Assembly: GCA_023406715.1 (NCBI GenBank)
Contig: JAEXVC010000161.1
Coordinates: forward strand, 1-9,301
Reading direction: 5' to 3'
Length of the DNA: 9,301 bases
Source of the DNA: Bacteroidota bacterium
Lineage (GTDB): Bacteria; Bacteroidota; Bacteroidia; Bacteroidales; Tenuifilaceae
Position 1 is the stretch's first letter. Every line of letters begins with the position of its first letter. Below the pieces are notes generated by a model. It saw nothing but the letters and a program-made list of their open reading frames with translations, was not told the origin of the DNA and ran no database searches. The translations under genes were made by a program, and so were the position numbers. Positions 1 through 7,345 of this stretch are shown here, one piece after another.

Positions 1-2315
1 AAATTAATACTGAGGTAAAAAATAATATTCTGGACTTTTCTCTTGGATGGAAAAATCAAGAGAAACCTGCTACCTACGGTTTAATTGAGGCTGTTGCAGA
101 CTTTAATGAATCCGGAAAAAATGGACATATAGCACAGTTCCACTTTAAACCTTCCTCGTTTGTTTTAAACGACTCTACGTGGCAACTCTCCGCATCAAAT
201 ATTGTTTTTGACACATCTAGCATTATTATTGACAATTTTCTTATTAGTAGCCTCAACCAACAACTCTCAATCAAAGGTAATATCTCAGAAAAAGAGCAGG
301 ACACGCTATCCGTTAATATTAAAAACCTAAATATATCGTACCTTAACCTATACCTACAAAACCTCGGATACAATTTGCAGGGTAAAGTCAATGGATTTGC
401 AAGATTGAATGCTGTTTACTCAAACCCTACCCTCTTCGCCGATATCTCAATAAATAAACTAACCGCAAACGATAATCCTGTTGGAGATATAAACTTTACA
501 AGTGTTTGGGATAATTCAGAAAAGAAAATGGCTATTAATCTCACTAACAAATACAACGACTCCTTAACCTTTTTAGCAAACGGAAACTATTTTACAGAGC
601 ATAGCAAATTAGATTTCGACATAAACATAAACAAAATAAAATTAGAACATTTATCTCCATTACTGGAAGGAAACATCTCAAATCTATCGGGAATTATTAA
701 AGGTGACCTGAAGATCACTGGCACAACAAAAAAACCACTTATAAACGGCAATATTGCATTGGCAAACTCAAAATTAACAGTCGATTTCCTACAAACACAG
801 TACACTATAAACGACAATATATCAATTGAGAATAGCGATATACTCCTGAAGAGCTTTAAAATAAATGACCGCAACCGGCGAACTGCTCAAGTAAATGGGG
901 CTATAAGAACAAATTATTTCAGGGACTTCAACCTCAACCTAAGCCTTACAACTGAGGAATTTCAATGTATGAATACAACCGAACAAGATAATAGTTCGTT
1001 TTATGGGACAGTATATGGGTCAGGTTTAGTTTTGGTAAATGGAAAATTCAACGATTTAAACTTAAACATCAAACTTAAAACAGAAAATAAAACTGCAATT
1101 TTTTTACCACTATCAAGCGGAAGCACTGTAGAGCAAAACAATTTTATCACATTTATTAATAACGACCCCAACTTTATTCCTATTGAAGAAACCGTAACTG
1201 AAGAGAAAAAAAGCGATACTAACCTAAATTTAGTTCTTGAATTACAGGTAACACCCGAGGCAGAAGCCCAAATAATTATCGATAAAAAGTTAGGCGATAT
1301 AATAAAGGCAAATGGCCGAGGAAATCTTAAACTAGAGATTAATCCATCGCACGAGATTTTTAAACTTTTCGGCAATTACCTAATTGAAAAAGGAGACTAC
1401 CTTTTCACCCTACAAGGTGTTATTAATAAAAAGTTTAGAATTGAGGAAGGAAGTAATATTACCTGGAATGGAGACCCCTTGGATGCTCTAATGGATATAA
1501 AAGCCGTTTACAGGGTAAGGACATCGCTGGAACCTCTTCTACGGAATAACAACACATCGAGAGTACCTGTTGATTGCCAAATATTCTTAACCCAAAAACT
1601 AATGTCTCCGAACATTAAATTCAATATTGATGTACCAAATGCCGATAACGAAACAAAAAGCCTTGTAAGCAGCATACTTAATACCGAAGAAAAAATTAAC
1701 CGACAGTTTATTGGTCTTATTGGAATTGGTAGTTTTATTATGGATTCCGATAATGAGAAAAATAACTCAAACCTATCTACTGCAGGATGGAATACGGTTA
1801 GCGAACTTGCCTCGAACCAACTAAGCAATTGGGTTTCGCAATGGAGTAACAACTTCGACTTTGGATTTAACTACCGTCCAGGAATGGAAGAGCAAATGAC
1901 ATCTGACCAATGGGAACTTGCACTATCAACACAAATACTAGACGACAGAGTATCCATTAACGGGAATGTAGATTTGGGCGCAAAAAACACCAACAACCCC
2001 ATTGCTGGTGACTTCAACCTTGATGTTAAGTTAAACAAATCAGGAAAATTGAGATTTAAAGCTTTTGCTAGGTCAAATGACGAAATACTACTAACCAACC
2101 AAGAAAATAACTATACCACAGGAGCAGGTATCCTTTACCGCGAAGAATTCAATAATCTTAGTGATTTATGGAGCAGAATTAAAAATACATTTAAGCCAGA
2201 GGAAGTTAATGTTCCTTCGGTTATAATTGATAATGGAATAAATACTGAGAAAAAGGATTCCACTATACAGAAAGACAGCACCAATAAAACTGATAATTTT
2301 ATTCAAATTAAATAG
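1..2315 (+). CDS. tamB: TamB-like translocation/assembly module protein, C-terminal part (5' end outside window)
   Basis: The frame is open from position 3 without a stop and shows 770 codons, so the true start lies upstream; the TTG at 375 is internal. Most of the protein is short alternating beta-strand segments with many Asn, Ile and Lys residues, as in the long beta-taco AsmA/TamB fold. The end matches the TamB C-terminal domain (DUF490, PF04357). A GDYLFTLQG segment (about visible residue 464) is followed by FRIEEGSNITWNGDP and an Ala-Tyr-Arg segment; FGFNYRPG is near residue 620, and ILDDRVSINGNVDLG follows. After about residue 735 comes a low-complexity Lys/Asp/Thr/Asn tail. TamB family proteins are anchored in the inner membrane, span the periplasm, and are linked to phospholipid transport or outer-membrane protein assembly. 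In Bacteroidota a TamA/BamA-like partner is often encoded elsewhere. The exbB operon follows after 58 bp. The family call is firm; the exact function in this organism is inference. Confidence 0.88.
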   Translation, partial: INTEVKNNILDFSLGWKNQEKPATYGLIEAVADFNESGKNGHIAQFHFKPSSFVLNDSTWQLSASNIVFDTSSIIIDNFLISSLNQQLSIKGNISEKEQDTLSVNIKNLNISYLNLYLQNLGYNLQGKVNGFARLNAVYSNPTLFADISINKLTANDNPVGDINFTSVWDNSEKKMAINLTNKYNDSLTFLANGNYFTEHSKLDFDININKIKLEHLSPLLEGNISNLSGIIKGDLKITGTTKKPLINGNIALANSKLTVDFLQTQYTINDNISIENSDILLKSFKINDRNRRTAQVNGAIRTNYFRDFNLNLSLTTEEFQCMNTTEQDNSSFYGTVYGSGLVLVNGKFNDLNLNIKLKTENKTAIFLPLSSGSTVEQNNFITFINNDPNFIPIEETVTEEKKSDTNLNLVLELQVTPEAEAQIIIDKKLGDIIKANGRGNLKLEINPSHEIFKLFGNYLIEKGDYLFTLQGVINKKFRIEEGSNITWNGDPLDALMDIKAVYRVRTSLEPLLRNNNTSRVPVDCQIFLTQKLMSPNIKFNIDVPNADNETKSLVSSILNTEEKINRQFIGLIGIGSFIMDSDNEKNNSNLSTAGWNTVSELASNQLSNWVSQWSNNFDFGFNYRPGMEEQMTSDQWELALSTQILDDRVSINGNVDLGAKNTNNPIAGDFNLDVKLNKSGKLRFKAFARSNDEILLTNQENNYTTGAGILYREEFNNLSDLWSRIKNTFKPEEVNVPSVIIDNGINTEKKDSTIQKDSTNKTDNFIQIK

Positions 2316-2354
2316 TAAAGAACAATAGTGTATAGTATTAAAACGTTTTTTTAG

Positions 2355-2362
2355 TAATTTTC
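2355..2362 (+). promoter_or_regulatory. Possible Bacteroidota -7 promoter box for the exbB operon
   Basis: TAATTTTC matches 7 of 8 positions of the Bacteroidota primary-sigma -7 element TAnnTTTG and ends 11 nt before the exbB start. No TTTG -33 element is visible at the expected distance, so this is weak. If real, it gives a very short leader and lets exbBD-tonB be expressed independently of tamB. Confidence 0.3.
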
Positions 2363-2373
2363 GCAAAAATTTA

Positions 2374-3063
2374 ATGCATATGAATATACTTTCAACTATT
2401 CTTTTGGCAGCTCAAGCAGGAAATGAGAAAGCCACCGAGGTTTCGTTAAGCTTTATTGATTTAGCCATTAAAGGTGGCTGGATAATGATTCCTCTTTTCC
2501 TCCTTTCCATCGTAGCAATATATATTTTCGCAGAGAGATACTTTGCAATTAGAAAAGCTTCCGATACCGATGCTAATTTCATGAATCGCATAAGGGAGTA
2601 CATCCACGAGGATAAAATTGACTCTGCTCTGGCTCTCTGCCAATCCAAAAGCACACCTGTTGCAAGGATGATTGAGAAGGGAGTACAAAGAATTGGCCGT
2701 CCGCTTTCCGATGTTAACACTGCTATTGAGAACGTTGGCAACCTGGAGATATCTAAACTTGAGGCAAGCCTTCCATTCCTTGCCACTATTTCAGGAGGTG
2801 CTCCAATGATTGGTTTCCTTGGTACAGTTATAGGTATGATTCAGGCATTCTACGATATGTCGATGGCAGGCAATAACATTGATGTAAGTTTACTATCGAA
2901 CGGTATTTACACCGCCATGGTAACCACTGTTGCCGGTTTAATAGTAGGTATTTTTGCATACTTTGGATATAACTTTTTAGTTGCACGTGTAGAGAAAGTT
3001 GTTTTTGACCTAGAAGCAAAAACATCTGAGTTTATGGACTTACTCAACGAACCTGTTGCTTAA
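2374..3063 (+). CDS. exbB: MotA/TolQ/ExbB proton channel family protein
   Basis: This 229-residue protein is the channel subunit of the ExbB-ExbD-TonB motor, which uses the proton gradient across the inner membrane to drive outer-membrane transport. Three membrane segments are visible: residues about 34-55, 133-157 and 174-204. The cytoplasmic stretch between the first two carries the EKG(V)xRI region near 101-107. The family signature FLGTVIGMIQAF lies at 148-159, and the third segment contains the TAMVTTVAGLIVGI motif (180-193) that lines the channel. E. coli ExbB is of similar length (about 244). Two ATGs are possible, at 2374 and 2380 (MHMNIL or MNIL), and the sequence does not decide between them. 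exbD follows after 11 bp, then tonB, which favours ExbB over TolQ or MotA. The alternative, a TolQ role, is less likely because no tolB or pal is nearby. Confidence 0.93.
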   Translation: MHMNILSTILLAAQAGNEKATEVSLSFIDLAIKGGWIMIPLFLLSIVAIYIFAERYFAIRKASDTDANFMNRIREYIHEDKIDSALALCQSKSTPVARMIEKGVQRIGRPLSDVNTAIENVGNLEISKLEASLPFLATISGGAPMIGFLGTVIGMIQAFYDMSMAGNNIDVSLLSNGIYTAMVTTVAGLIVGIFAYFGYNFLVARVEKVVFDLEAKTSEFMDLLNEPVA

Positions 3064-3074
3064 ACATTACCGCT

Positions 3075-3476
3075 ATGGCACTAAAACGAAGAGCAAAGGT
3101 AGATTCAAGTTTCAGTATGGCATCAATGAGTGACCTTGTATTCCTCCTGTTGATATTCTTTATGATATCATCAACACTGGTGCATCCAAATGCGTTAAAA
3201 CTACTACTACCTCAGAGTAACAGCCAAACATCTGCAAAGCCAATAACGTCGGTATCGATTACTGCAGAAAGAACATTCTACCTTGAAACTGTTCCTGTAA
3301 CACTGAATCAACTGGAGTATCTTTTACAACAAAAAATGAAGGGTGAAGAAGACCCTACAATTGCACTACACGTTGACAGGAGTGTTCCTATGGAGGAAGT
3401 TGTTAAAGTAATGAATATTGCTAAGGATAATAAATACAAACTAATTCTTGCAACTCAACCATTAAAAAGCAATTAG
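3075..3476 (+). CDS. exbD: ExbD/TolR family biopolymer transport protein
   Basis: This 133-residue protein has the standard ExbD layout: a short basic cytoplasmic N-terminus (KRRAK), one membrane helix at about residues 19-38, and a periplasmic domain from about 45 to the end. The MSDLVFLLLIFFMISST segment holds Asp20, which lines up with the membrane aspartate that carries protons in ExbD and TolR (Asp25 in E. coli ExbD). The periplasmic part ends with the usual pattern, IALHVDRSVPMEEVVKVMN followed by a strand (KLILAT). Length fits the family. The gene starts 11 bp after exbB and ends 8 bp before tonB, so the three are almost certainly co-transcribed. It works as the partner of ExbB in the inner membrane. 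A TolR role cannot be excluded by sequence alone, but the adjacent TonB argues for ExbD. Confidence 0.93.
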   Translation: MALKRRAKVDSSFSMASMSDLVFLLLIFFMISSTLVHPNALKLLLPQSNSQTSAKPITSVSITAERTFYLETVPVTLNQLEYLLQQKMKGEEDPTIALHVDRSVPMEEVVKVMNIAKDNKYKLILATQPLKSN

Positions 3477-3484
3477 TTTAAATT

Positions 3485-4297
3485 ATGAGCAGTAGAGGTA
3501 AAGGCATATTAAGTACAGTTCTGGTGCATATCCTTGCACTTCTACTGCTTATGATTTTTGGTTTTACCACTCCACTCCCACTTCCTGCAGAACAAGGAAT
3601 TCTAATTAATTTTGGGAATTCTGATGACGGTATGGGAGCAATGGAACCAAAATTAGAGCAAGAAGTATCTACTCCTCAATCATCTATCGCTTCAAAACCA
3701 CAGGAGGAATCGCCACTAACACAGGACACAGAGGAAGCACCCTCGTTACAAGTAAAAAAGAAGGACGAAACAAAAAAAGTGGAGTCCACAAAAAAGACCA
3801 CAACAAAGCAAACTGAAACAACCACCAATAAAAACACCAGCGAGACCCAAGCCGAAAAGCCCCGCGAGGCTAATAAAAAAGCATTATTCCCCGGTCAAAA
3901 GACCGACGGAGGCACAACTGGCGAGGGAGAAACAGGAAAGGCCGGTAATCAAGGAAGCGAGGAAGGCTCAGTGGATTCCCAGAATAGAATTGGATCTACC
4001 GGTGGTGGTGGAGATGCAGAGAGAGGCATTATAACTAATTTGAGCGGAAGAACCGCTGAAAAACTTATATCTCCAGCCTATCCCAACCAAAAAAGAGGAA
4101 CAGTTGTAGTTGAAGTTACTGTTGATAGCCAAGGAAATGTAACTAAAGCAATCCCTGGGGTTAAGGGTTCAACTACACTTGATAGCGAACTCCTTAAAGC
4201 TGCGGAAACTGCAGCAATTAAAACAAAATTTAATGTTAAGAAAAATTCTCAGTCTGACCAGATTGGAACAATAACCTATGTGTTTAGGTTGCAGTAA
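3485..4297 (+). CDS. tonB: TonB family energy transducer
   Basis: This 270-residue protein starts with a basic tip and one membrane helix (about residues 8-28), the inner-membrane anchor that contacts ExbB-ExbD. Next comes a short segment with GILINFGNS (38-46), a motif I recall as typical of Bacteroidota TonB. The linker (about 50-180) is unusual: Lys/Thr/Glu-rich at 90-125, then Gly-rich with GGTTGEGETG and STGGGG (141-176), rather than the Pro-Glu/Pro-Lys linker of E. coli TonB. The C-terminal domain (about 190-270) carries SPAYP (196-200), GTVVVEVTVDSQGNV (205-219), a TLDSELLKAAETAA helix and a final ITYVFRLQ strand, which fits the TonB C-terminal fold that binds the TonB box of outer-membrane receptors. 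The exbD stop is 8 bp upstream, so this is the third gene of the operon. Which receptors it serves cannot be read from this window. Confidence 0.92.
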   Translation: MSSRGKGILSTVLVHILALLLLMIFGFTTPLPLPAEQGILINFGNSDDGMGAMEPKLEQEVSTPQSSIASKPQEESPLTQDTEEAPSLQVKKKDETKKVESTKKTTTKQTETTTNKNTSETQAEKPREANKKALFPGQKTDGGTTGEGETGKAGNQGSEEGSVDSQNRIGSTGGGGDAERGIITNLSGRTAEKLISPAYPNQKRGTVVVEVTVDSQGNVTKAIPGVKGSTTLDSELLKAAETAAIKTKFNVKKNSQSDQIGTITYVFRLQ

Positions 4298-4563
4298 TCT
4301 AATTCACGGTAAAACTCATCACCACAGCAGTGTTTATAAACAACTTAGCCGCGTAGGCTTCTATCTAAAACATATTAATTAGATAAATACTCGCCAAAGA
4401 TTAAATTCAAAAGATTTCGACAAAGCAAAACTGTAGCCTTCCAATAAATTGACAATAATGGAGCAAGGATACATCTTAAGTATTTTTTTGATGTTTTAAA
4501 TATTATCTTAATCCAATTTTTATTACTTATGTAGTAAAATTGATACTTTTTCGGTAATATATT
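4298..4563 (+). other. 266-bp intergenic region between the tonB operon and the sensor kinase gene
   Basis: No credible gene, RNA gene or strong terminator was seen. It holds two small dyads. TATCTAA (4362-4368) pairs with TTAGATA (4379-4385) across a 10-nt loop. TTACT (4523-4527) pairs with AGTAA (4533-4537) across a 5-nt loop and lies 26 nt before the kinase start. A T-run at 4484-4489 follows only a 4-bp potential stem (ATAC 4469-4472 with GTAT 4480-4483), too weak to call a terminator. Confidence 0.5.
4544..4551 (+). promoter_or_regulatory. Possible Bacteroidota -7 promoter box for the two-component operon
   Basis: TACTTTTT matches 7 of 8 positions of TAnnTTTG and ends 12 nt before the kinase ATG, almost the same spacing as the candidate box before exbB. 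No clear TTTG -33 element is present. The region is AT-rich, so chance is a real alternative. Confidence 0.25.
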
Positions 4564-6453
4564 ATGGCAGTAAGAATAATACTTCTGGTTTTATTAGCGA
4601 TTAATTCTCATTTAGCCCACAGATCAGAAATTATTGAGGACCAATCTATTGGGTCAAATAATAACTATAAGCAGAATCTTCAAAATGCTCACAATCTAAT
4701 TATATCAAATCCTGATTCTGCAGAGCATGTGCTCAATCAGTATAAAGATTATTATATAAACACAAACGATATTGAATTAAAAGCATCGTATTACAGCAAC
4801 ATCGCTCTAATAGAACTATTAAAATCAAAGGCAACTGTTGCCTTGCCAAATTACCTTGAAGCACTAAATTATTATGAGAAGATAAATGATTCTGTAAATA
4901 TAAGCAACCAACTATCGGGGATAGGCGCATGTTACATGTTTACGGCTCAATACCTGCAGGCAAAAAGATATCTTACAAAAGCGCTTCATTATGCTGAAAG
5001 GATGAACGACTCCACAACAATTTCAAATACAAGTATAAATTTGTCATTTATTCATTTTGACAATAACGAGTATGGTGTTGCAGCGGAATACTTGAAGAAA
5101 GCTATTTCATTCGCAAAATCAGACTTTCAGCGTGGAAGGGCTACCAATAACCTTGGGGAAATATTCATCAAGAATAATCAACTCGATAGTGCAATTAATA
5201 CTTTTCGACGGGCACTTTTTTACTCGAATAGAACAAACGATCAGTTGATGATTTCAATGATCTTCAGCAACATTGGTTACGTTAAGATGATGCAGAACGA
5301 TACTGATAGTGCATCATTTTATTTCAATTTGGTATTAAAACGTAATCGAACAAATGTTGAAGATTATGTACTGGCAAATACCTATAGTCATTTTGCTAAA
5401 ATAGAAATGAATAAAAAGAATTTTGAAAAAGCAAAGGATTATATCCACAAATCAACTCAGATTGCTCAGCAAAACCAAATGTCAAAAGTTATTGCCGAAA
5501 ATAATTTTTGGTTATCGAGGTTTTACTCTAGTGTGAACGATTATAAAAAAGCATATGAGTATGTATTGCTTGGCACAGCAATAAAAGACAGTTTGTTTAA
5601 TGAAACTAAATCGAAGCAAATAAGTGAACTAGAAGCTATTTACCAATCGGAAGCAAAGCAGGCAAAAATTAATCTTCTTGATGCCCAAAACACTGCCAAC
5701 CAACTTCGATTAAGAAACAGTACACTTACTATTGCAACCTTATCAATTGTTGTTGTATTAGTTGCCCTATTTTCAATTTTGCTTATTAGGCAGAACCGGT
5801 TAAAAACTGCAATGGAGTCGCAAAAACTTGAGCATAAACTATTGCGAACCCAAATGAATCCACATTTTATTTTCAATTCATTAGTTGCCATTCAATCGTT
5901 TCTTAATAAGCAATCGCCAGATGTTGTAAGTGGTTATATAGGGAAGTTTAGCCGTTTAATGAGGCTGATACTTGAGAATTCTAGGTGTAATTTGATTTCG
6001 ATTGAGACTGAAGTGGAAACCCTTGAATTATACCTTGAAATGCAGAAGATGCGATTCTCCGATAATTTTTCATATTCGATTATTCTCCCAGAGGATCCTG
6101 ATTTTCTCGATAATATGATTCCGCCCATGCTTGCCCAACCTTTCGTTGAGAATGCCATAGAGCATGGTTTCTTACGATCGGAAAGAGGTGGTATTTTAGC
6201 AATTAGGCTTTACGAGAACAACAGTTGTATTTATTGTGAGATTGAGGATAACGGAGTAGGAATTGACAAATCCACAGAGAATAAGAAAGGCGACGAACAT
6301 AAATCGTTAGCAATGAAGATTACTAAGGAGCGCTTGGCTTTACTCTCAAAAAGAGGTAAGCAAGAGGCATCGCTTATTACTGAGGATTTATCGTTAACGG
6401 GAAAAACAGGAACTTTAGTTAAGATAAAAATACCGTTACAGATTAAAAATTAG
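4564..6453 (+). CDS. TPR-containing LytS-like sensor histidine kinase
   Basis: This 629-residue protein begins with a signal peptide (about residues 1-19). About seven tetratricopeptide-like helical repeats follow (roughly 75-345), predicted to lie in the periplasm, then a short coiled segment (350-385). One membrane helix lies at about 387-409. The cytoplasmic part has the LytS-type His_kinase domain (PF06580) with LLRTQMNPHFIFNSL and the phospho-acceptor His434. The ATP-binding domain shows its N box (FVENAIEHGF, Asn530) and G1 box (IEDNGVGID, Asp562, Gly564, Gly566). All catalytic landmarks appear intact, so it should be active. It pairs with the LytTR regulator that starts 5 bp after its stop. 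TPR sensor kinases of this layout are common in Bacteroidota; the TPRs likely bind a peptide or protein, but no ligand can be named. The start at 4564 gives a clean signal peptide. Confidence 0.9.
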   Translation: MAVRIILLVLLAINSHLAHRSEIIEDQSIGSNNNYKQNLQNAHNLIISNPDSAEHVLNQYKDYYINTNDIELKASYYSNIALIELLKSKATVALPNYLEALNYYEKINDSVNISNQLSGIGACYMFTAQYLQAKRYLTKALHYAERMNDSTTISNTSINLSFIHFDNNEYGVAAEYLKKAISFAKSDFQRGRATNNLGEIFIKNNQLDSAINTFRRALFYSNRTNDQLMISMIFSNIGYVKMMQNDTDSASFYFNLVLKRNRTNVEDYVLANTYSHFAKIEMNKKNFEKAKDYIHKSTQIAQQNQMSKVIAENNFWLSRFYSSVNDYKKAYEYVLLGTAIKDSLFNETKSKQISELEAIYQSEAKQAKINLLDAQNTANQLRLRNSTLTIATLSIVVVLVALFSILLIRQNRLKTAMESQKLEHKLLRTQMNPHFIFNSLVAIQSFLNKQSPDVVSGYIGKFSRLMRLILENSRCNLISIETEVETLELYLEMQKMRFSDNFSYSIILPEDPDFLDNMIPPMLAQPFVENAIEHGFLRSERGGILAIRLYENNSCIYCEIEDNGVGIDKSTENKKGDEHKSLAMKITKERLALLSKRGKQEASLITEDLSLTGKTGTLVKIKIPLQIKN

Positions 6454-6458
6454 CAGGT

Positions 6459-7208
6459 ATGCAAACATTGATTATTGAAGATGAAGATTCATCGTACGAT
6501 GTGCTCGAAGGACTTATCCAAAAATGCGCTCCGCAACTGAATGTGCTCGGCAGAGCAAAATCAGTAGAACAAGCCATGGAATTAATACAAAAGTTTACCC
6601 CTGAACTTGTATTTATGGATATCGATTTACCCGATGGTACTGGTTTTGACATTATCCAAAAACTCAAGCCTATCGATTTTTCAATAATATTTGTTACGGC
6701 TTATAATCAGTACGCAGTTCAGGCATTTCGTTTTAGCGCGACAGATTTTCTACTTAAGCCACTTAACGAGGAAGAGTTCAAGGAAGCTCTTGAAAAGGTT
6801 GCAATTACCGAACGTCAAAAAAACTACAACCTAAGGCTAGATGTTCTGCTGGCGAATCTTCAAGCACAGATGTCGGATGGGAAAAAGATAATCCTTAAAA
6901 CCTTAGAGGATATTTTCATTGTTTATGTTAAGGACATTGTTAGTGTGCAATCCGATGGTGCTTACTCACAGTTCCATCTGCTTTCGGGTAAGCGAATAAC
7001 TGTTTCTACCAACCTAAAGAAGTATGAGGAAATGCTATTCGACCAAGGATTTTTCCGCTCGCACCAATGCCATTTGGTAAATCTAATGCATGTAGAGCGC
7101 TTTCATAAACTCGATGGTGGAATGTTGATTATGAAAAACGGCAGTTCTGTCCCTGTTTCGAGTAGGAGAAAAGATGCCCTTTTAGATGTCCTTAATGGTA
7201 TTATGTAG
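6459..7208 (+). CDS. LytTR family response regulator
   Basis: This 249-residue protein has a receiver domain (residues 1-118) and a LytTR DNA-binding domain (about 144-246). Receiver landmarks are present: acidic Glu7/Asp8, phospho-acceptor Asp54 in FMDIDLPDGTG, Thr80 in FVTAYNQYAVQAF, and Lys100 in the LLKP loop. The LytTR part shows KIILKTLEDIFIVYVKDIV, then an SDGAYSQFHLLSGK strand pair, an RSHQCHLVNL segment and a closing VPVSSRRKDALLDVL, all typical of the family. It acts in the cytoplasm, is presumably phosphorylated by the upstream kinase, and should then bind paired direct repeats about 21 bp apart. The gap of 5 bp to the kinase gene shows one transcript. Downstream lie such repeats and a small barrel gene, making that gene the best local candidate target (inference). 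Confidence 0.92.
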   Translation: MQTLIIEDEDSSYDVLEGLIQKCAPQLNVLGRAKSVEQAMELIQKFTPELVFMDIDLPDGTGFDIIQKLKPIDFSIIFVTAYNQYAVQAFRFSATDFLLKPLNEEEFKEALEKVAITERQKNYNLRLDVLLANLQAQMSDGKKIILKTLEDIFIVYVKDIVSVQSDGAYSQFHLLSGKRITVSTNLKKYEEMLFDQGFFRSHQCHLVNLMHVERFHKLDGGMLIMKNGSSVPVSSRRKDALLDVLNGIM

Positions 7209-7235
7209 TTTTTTTCGCATTCTTAAAATTAAATA

Positions 7236-7266
7236 CAACACTTATAAGTTAGGCGCCAGCACTTAT
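7236..7266 (+). promoter_or_regulatory. Candidate LytTR operator: two 10-bp direct repeats 21 bp apart
   Basis: CAACACTTAT (7236-7245) and CAGCACTTAT (7257-7266) differ at one base and start exactly 21 bp apart, two helical turns, so both half-sites face the same side of the DNA. LytTR regulators are known to bind such pairs. The core AACACTTA/AGCACTTA each match 7 of 8 bases of the ACC(G/A)CT(C/T)A repeats with 13-bp spacer that I recall for E. coli YehT/BtsR. The pair lies between the LytTR gene and the barrel gene, upstream of its -7 box. Confidence 0.5.
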
Positions 7267-7298
7267 TAAAGGGCCAATATTGCTATAGCTCATCTAGT

Positions 7299-7306
7299 TA
7301 GTTTTG
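7299..7306 (+). promoter_or_regulatory. Candidate -7 promoter box of the small barrel gene
   Basis: TAGTTTTG is an exact match to the Bacteroidota -7 consensus TAnnTTTG. The predicted transcript would start near 7312, giving a leader of about 33 nt. No good TTTG -33 element is found (ATTG at 7279-7282 is slightly too close), which fits a promoter that needs an activator bound at the repeats centred near -60. Confidence 0.45.
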
Positions 7307-7338
7307 TTTTAGAATTCAGAACTATTAAACTAAAACAA
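7304..7338 (+). repeat. 9-bp perfect inverted repeat over the promoter/leader of the barrel gene
   Basis: TTGTTTTAG (7304-7312) is the exact reverse complement of CTAAAACAA (7330-7338), with a 17-nt spacer. With one base of offset the similarity extends outward, with TAGTTA (7295-7300) facing TAACTA (7341-7346), reaching the first base of the start codon. It could be an operator dyad or a leader hairpin. Confidence 0.45.
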
Positions 7339-7345
7339 CTTAACT

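Noticed and set aside
375..377. TTG as the start of the tamB gene.
   Set aside because: The same frame is open back to the window edge and codes for the same kind of beta-strand sequence, so the gene begins upstream.
3075..3476. TolR/TolQ assignment in place of ExbD/ExbB.
   Set aside because: No tolA, tolB or pal gene is nearby and a TonB gene follows directly, so the TonB motor is the better reading.
4449..4477. TTGACA followed at 15-17 bp by TACATC/CATCTT, like an E. coli sigma-70 promoter.
   Set aside because: The -10 match is poor and the inferred phylum uses a different consensus (TAnnTTTG), so this is probably chance.
7240..7249. The 10-bp palindrome ACTTATAAGT.
   Set aside because: It overlaps the first direct repeat and has no loop; the 21-bp direct repeat explains the region better.
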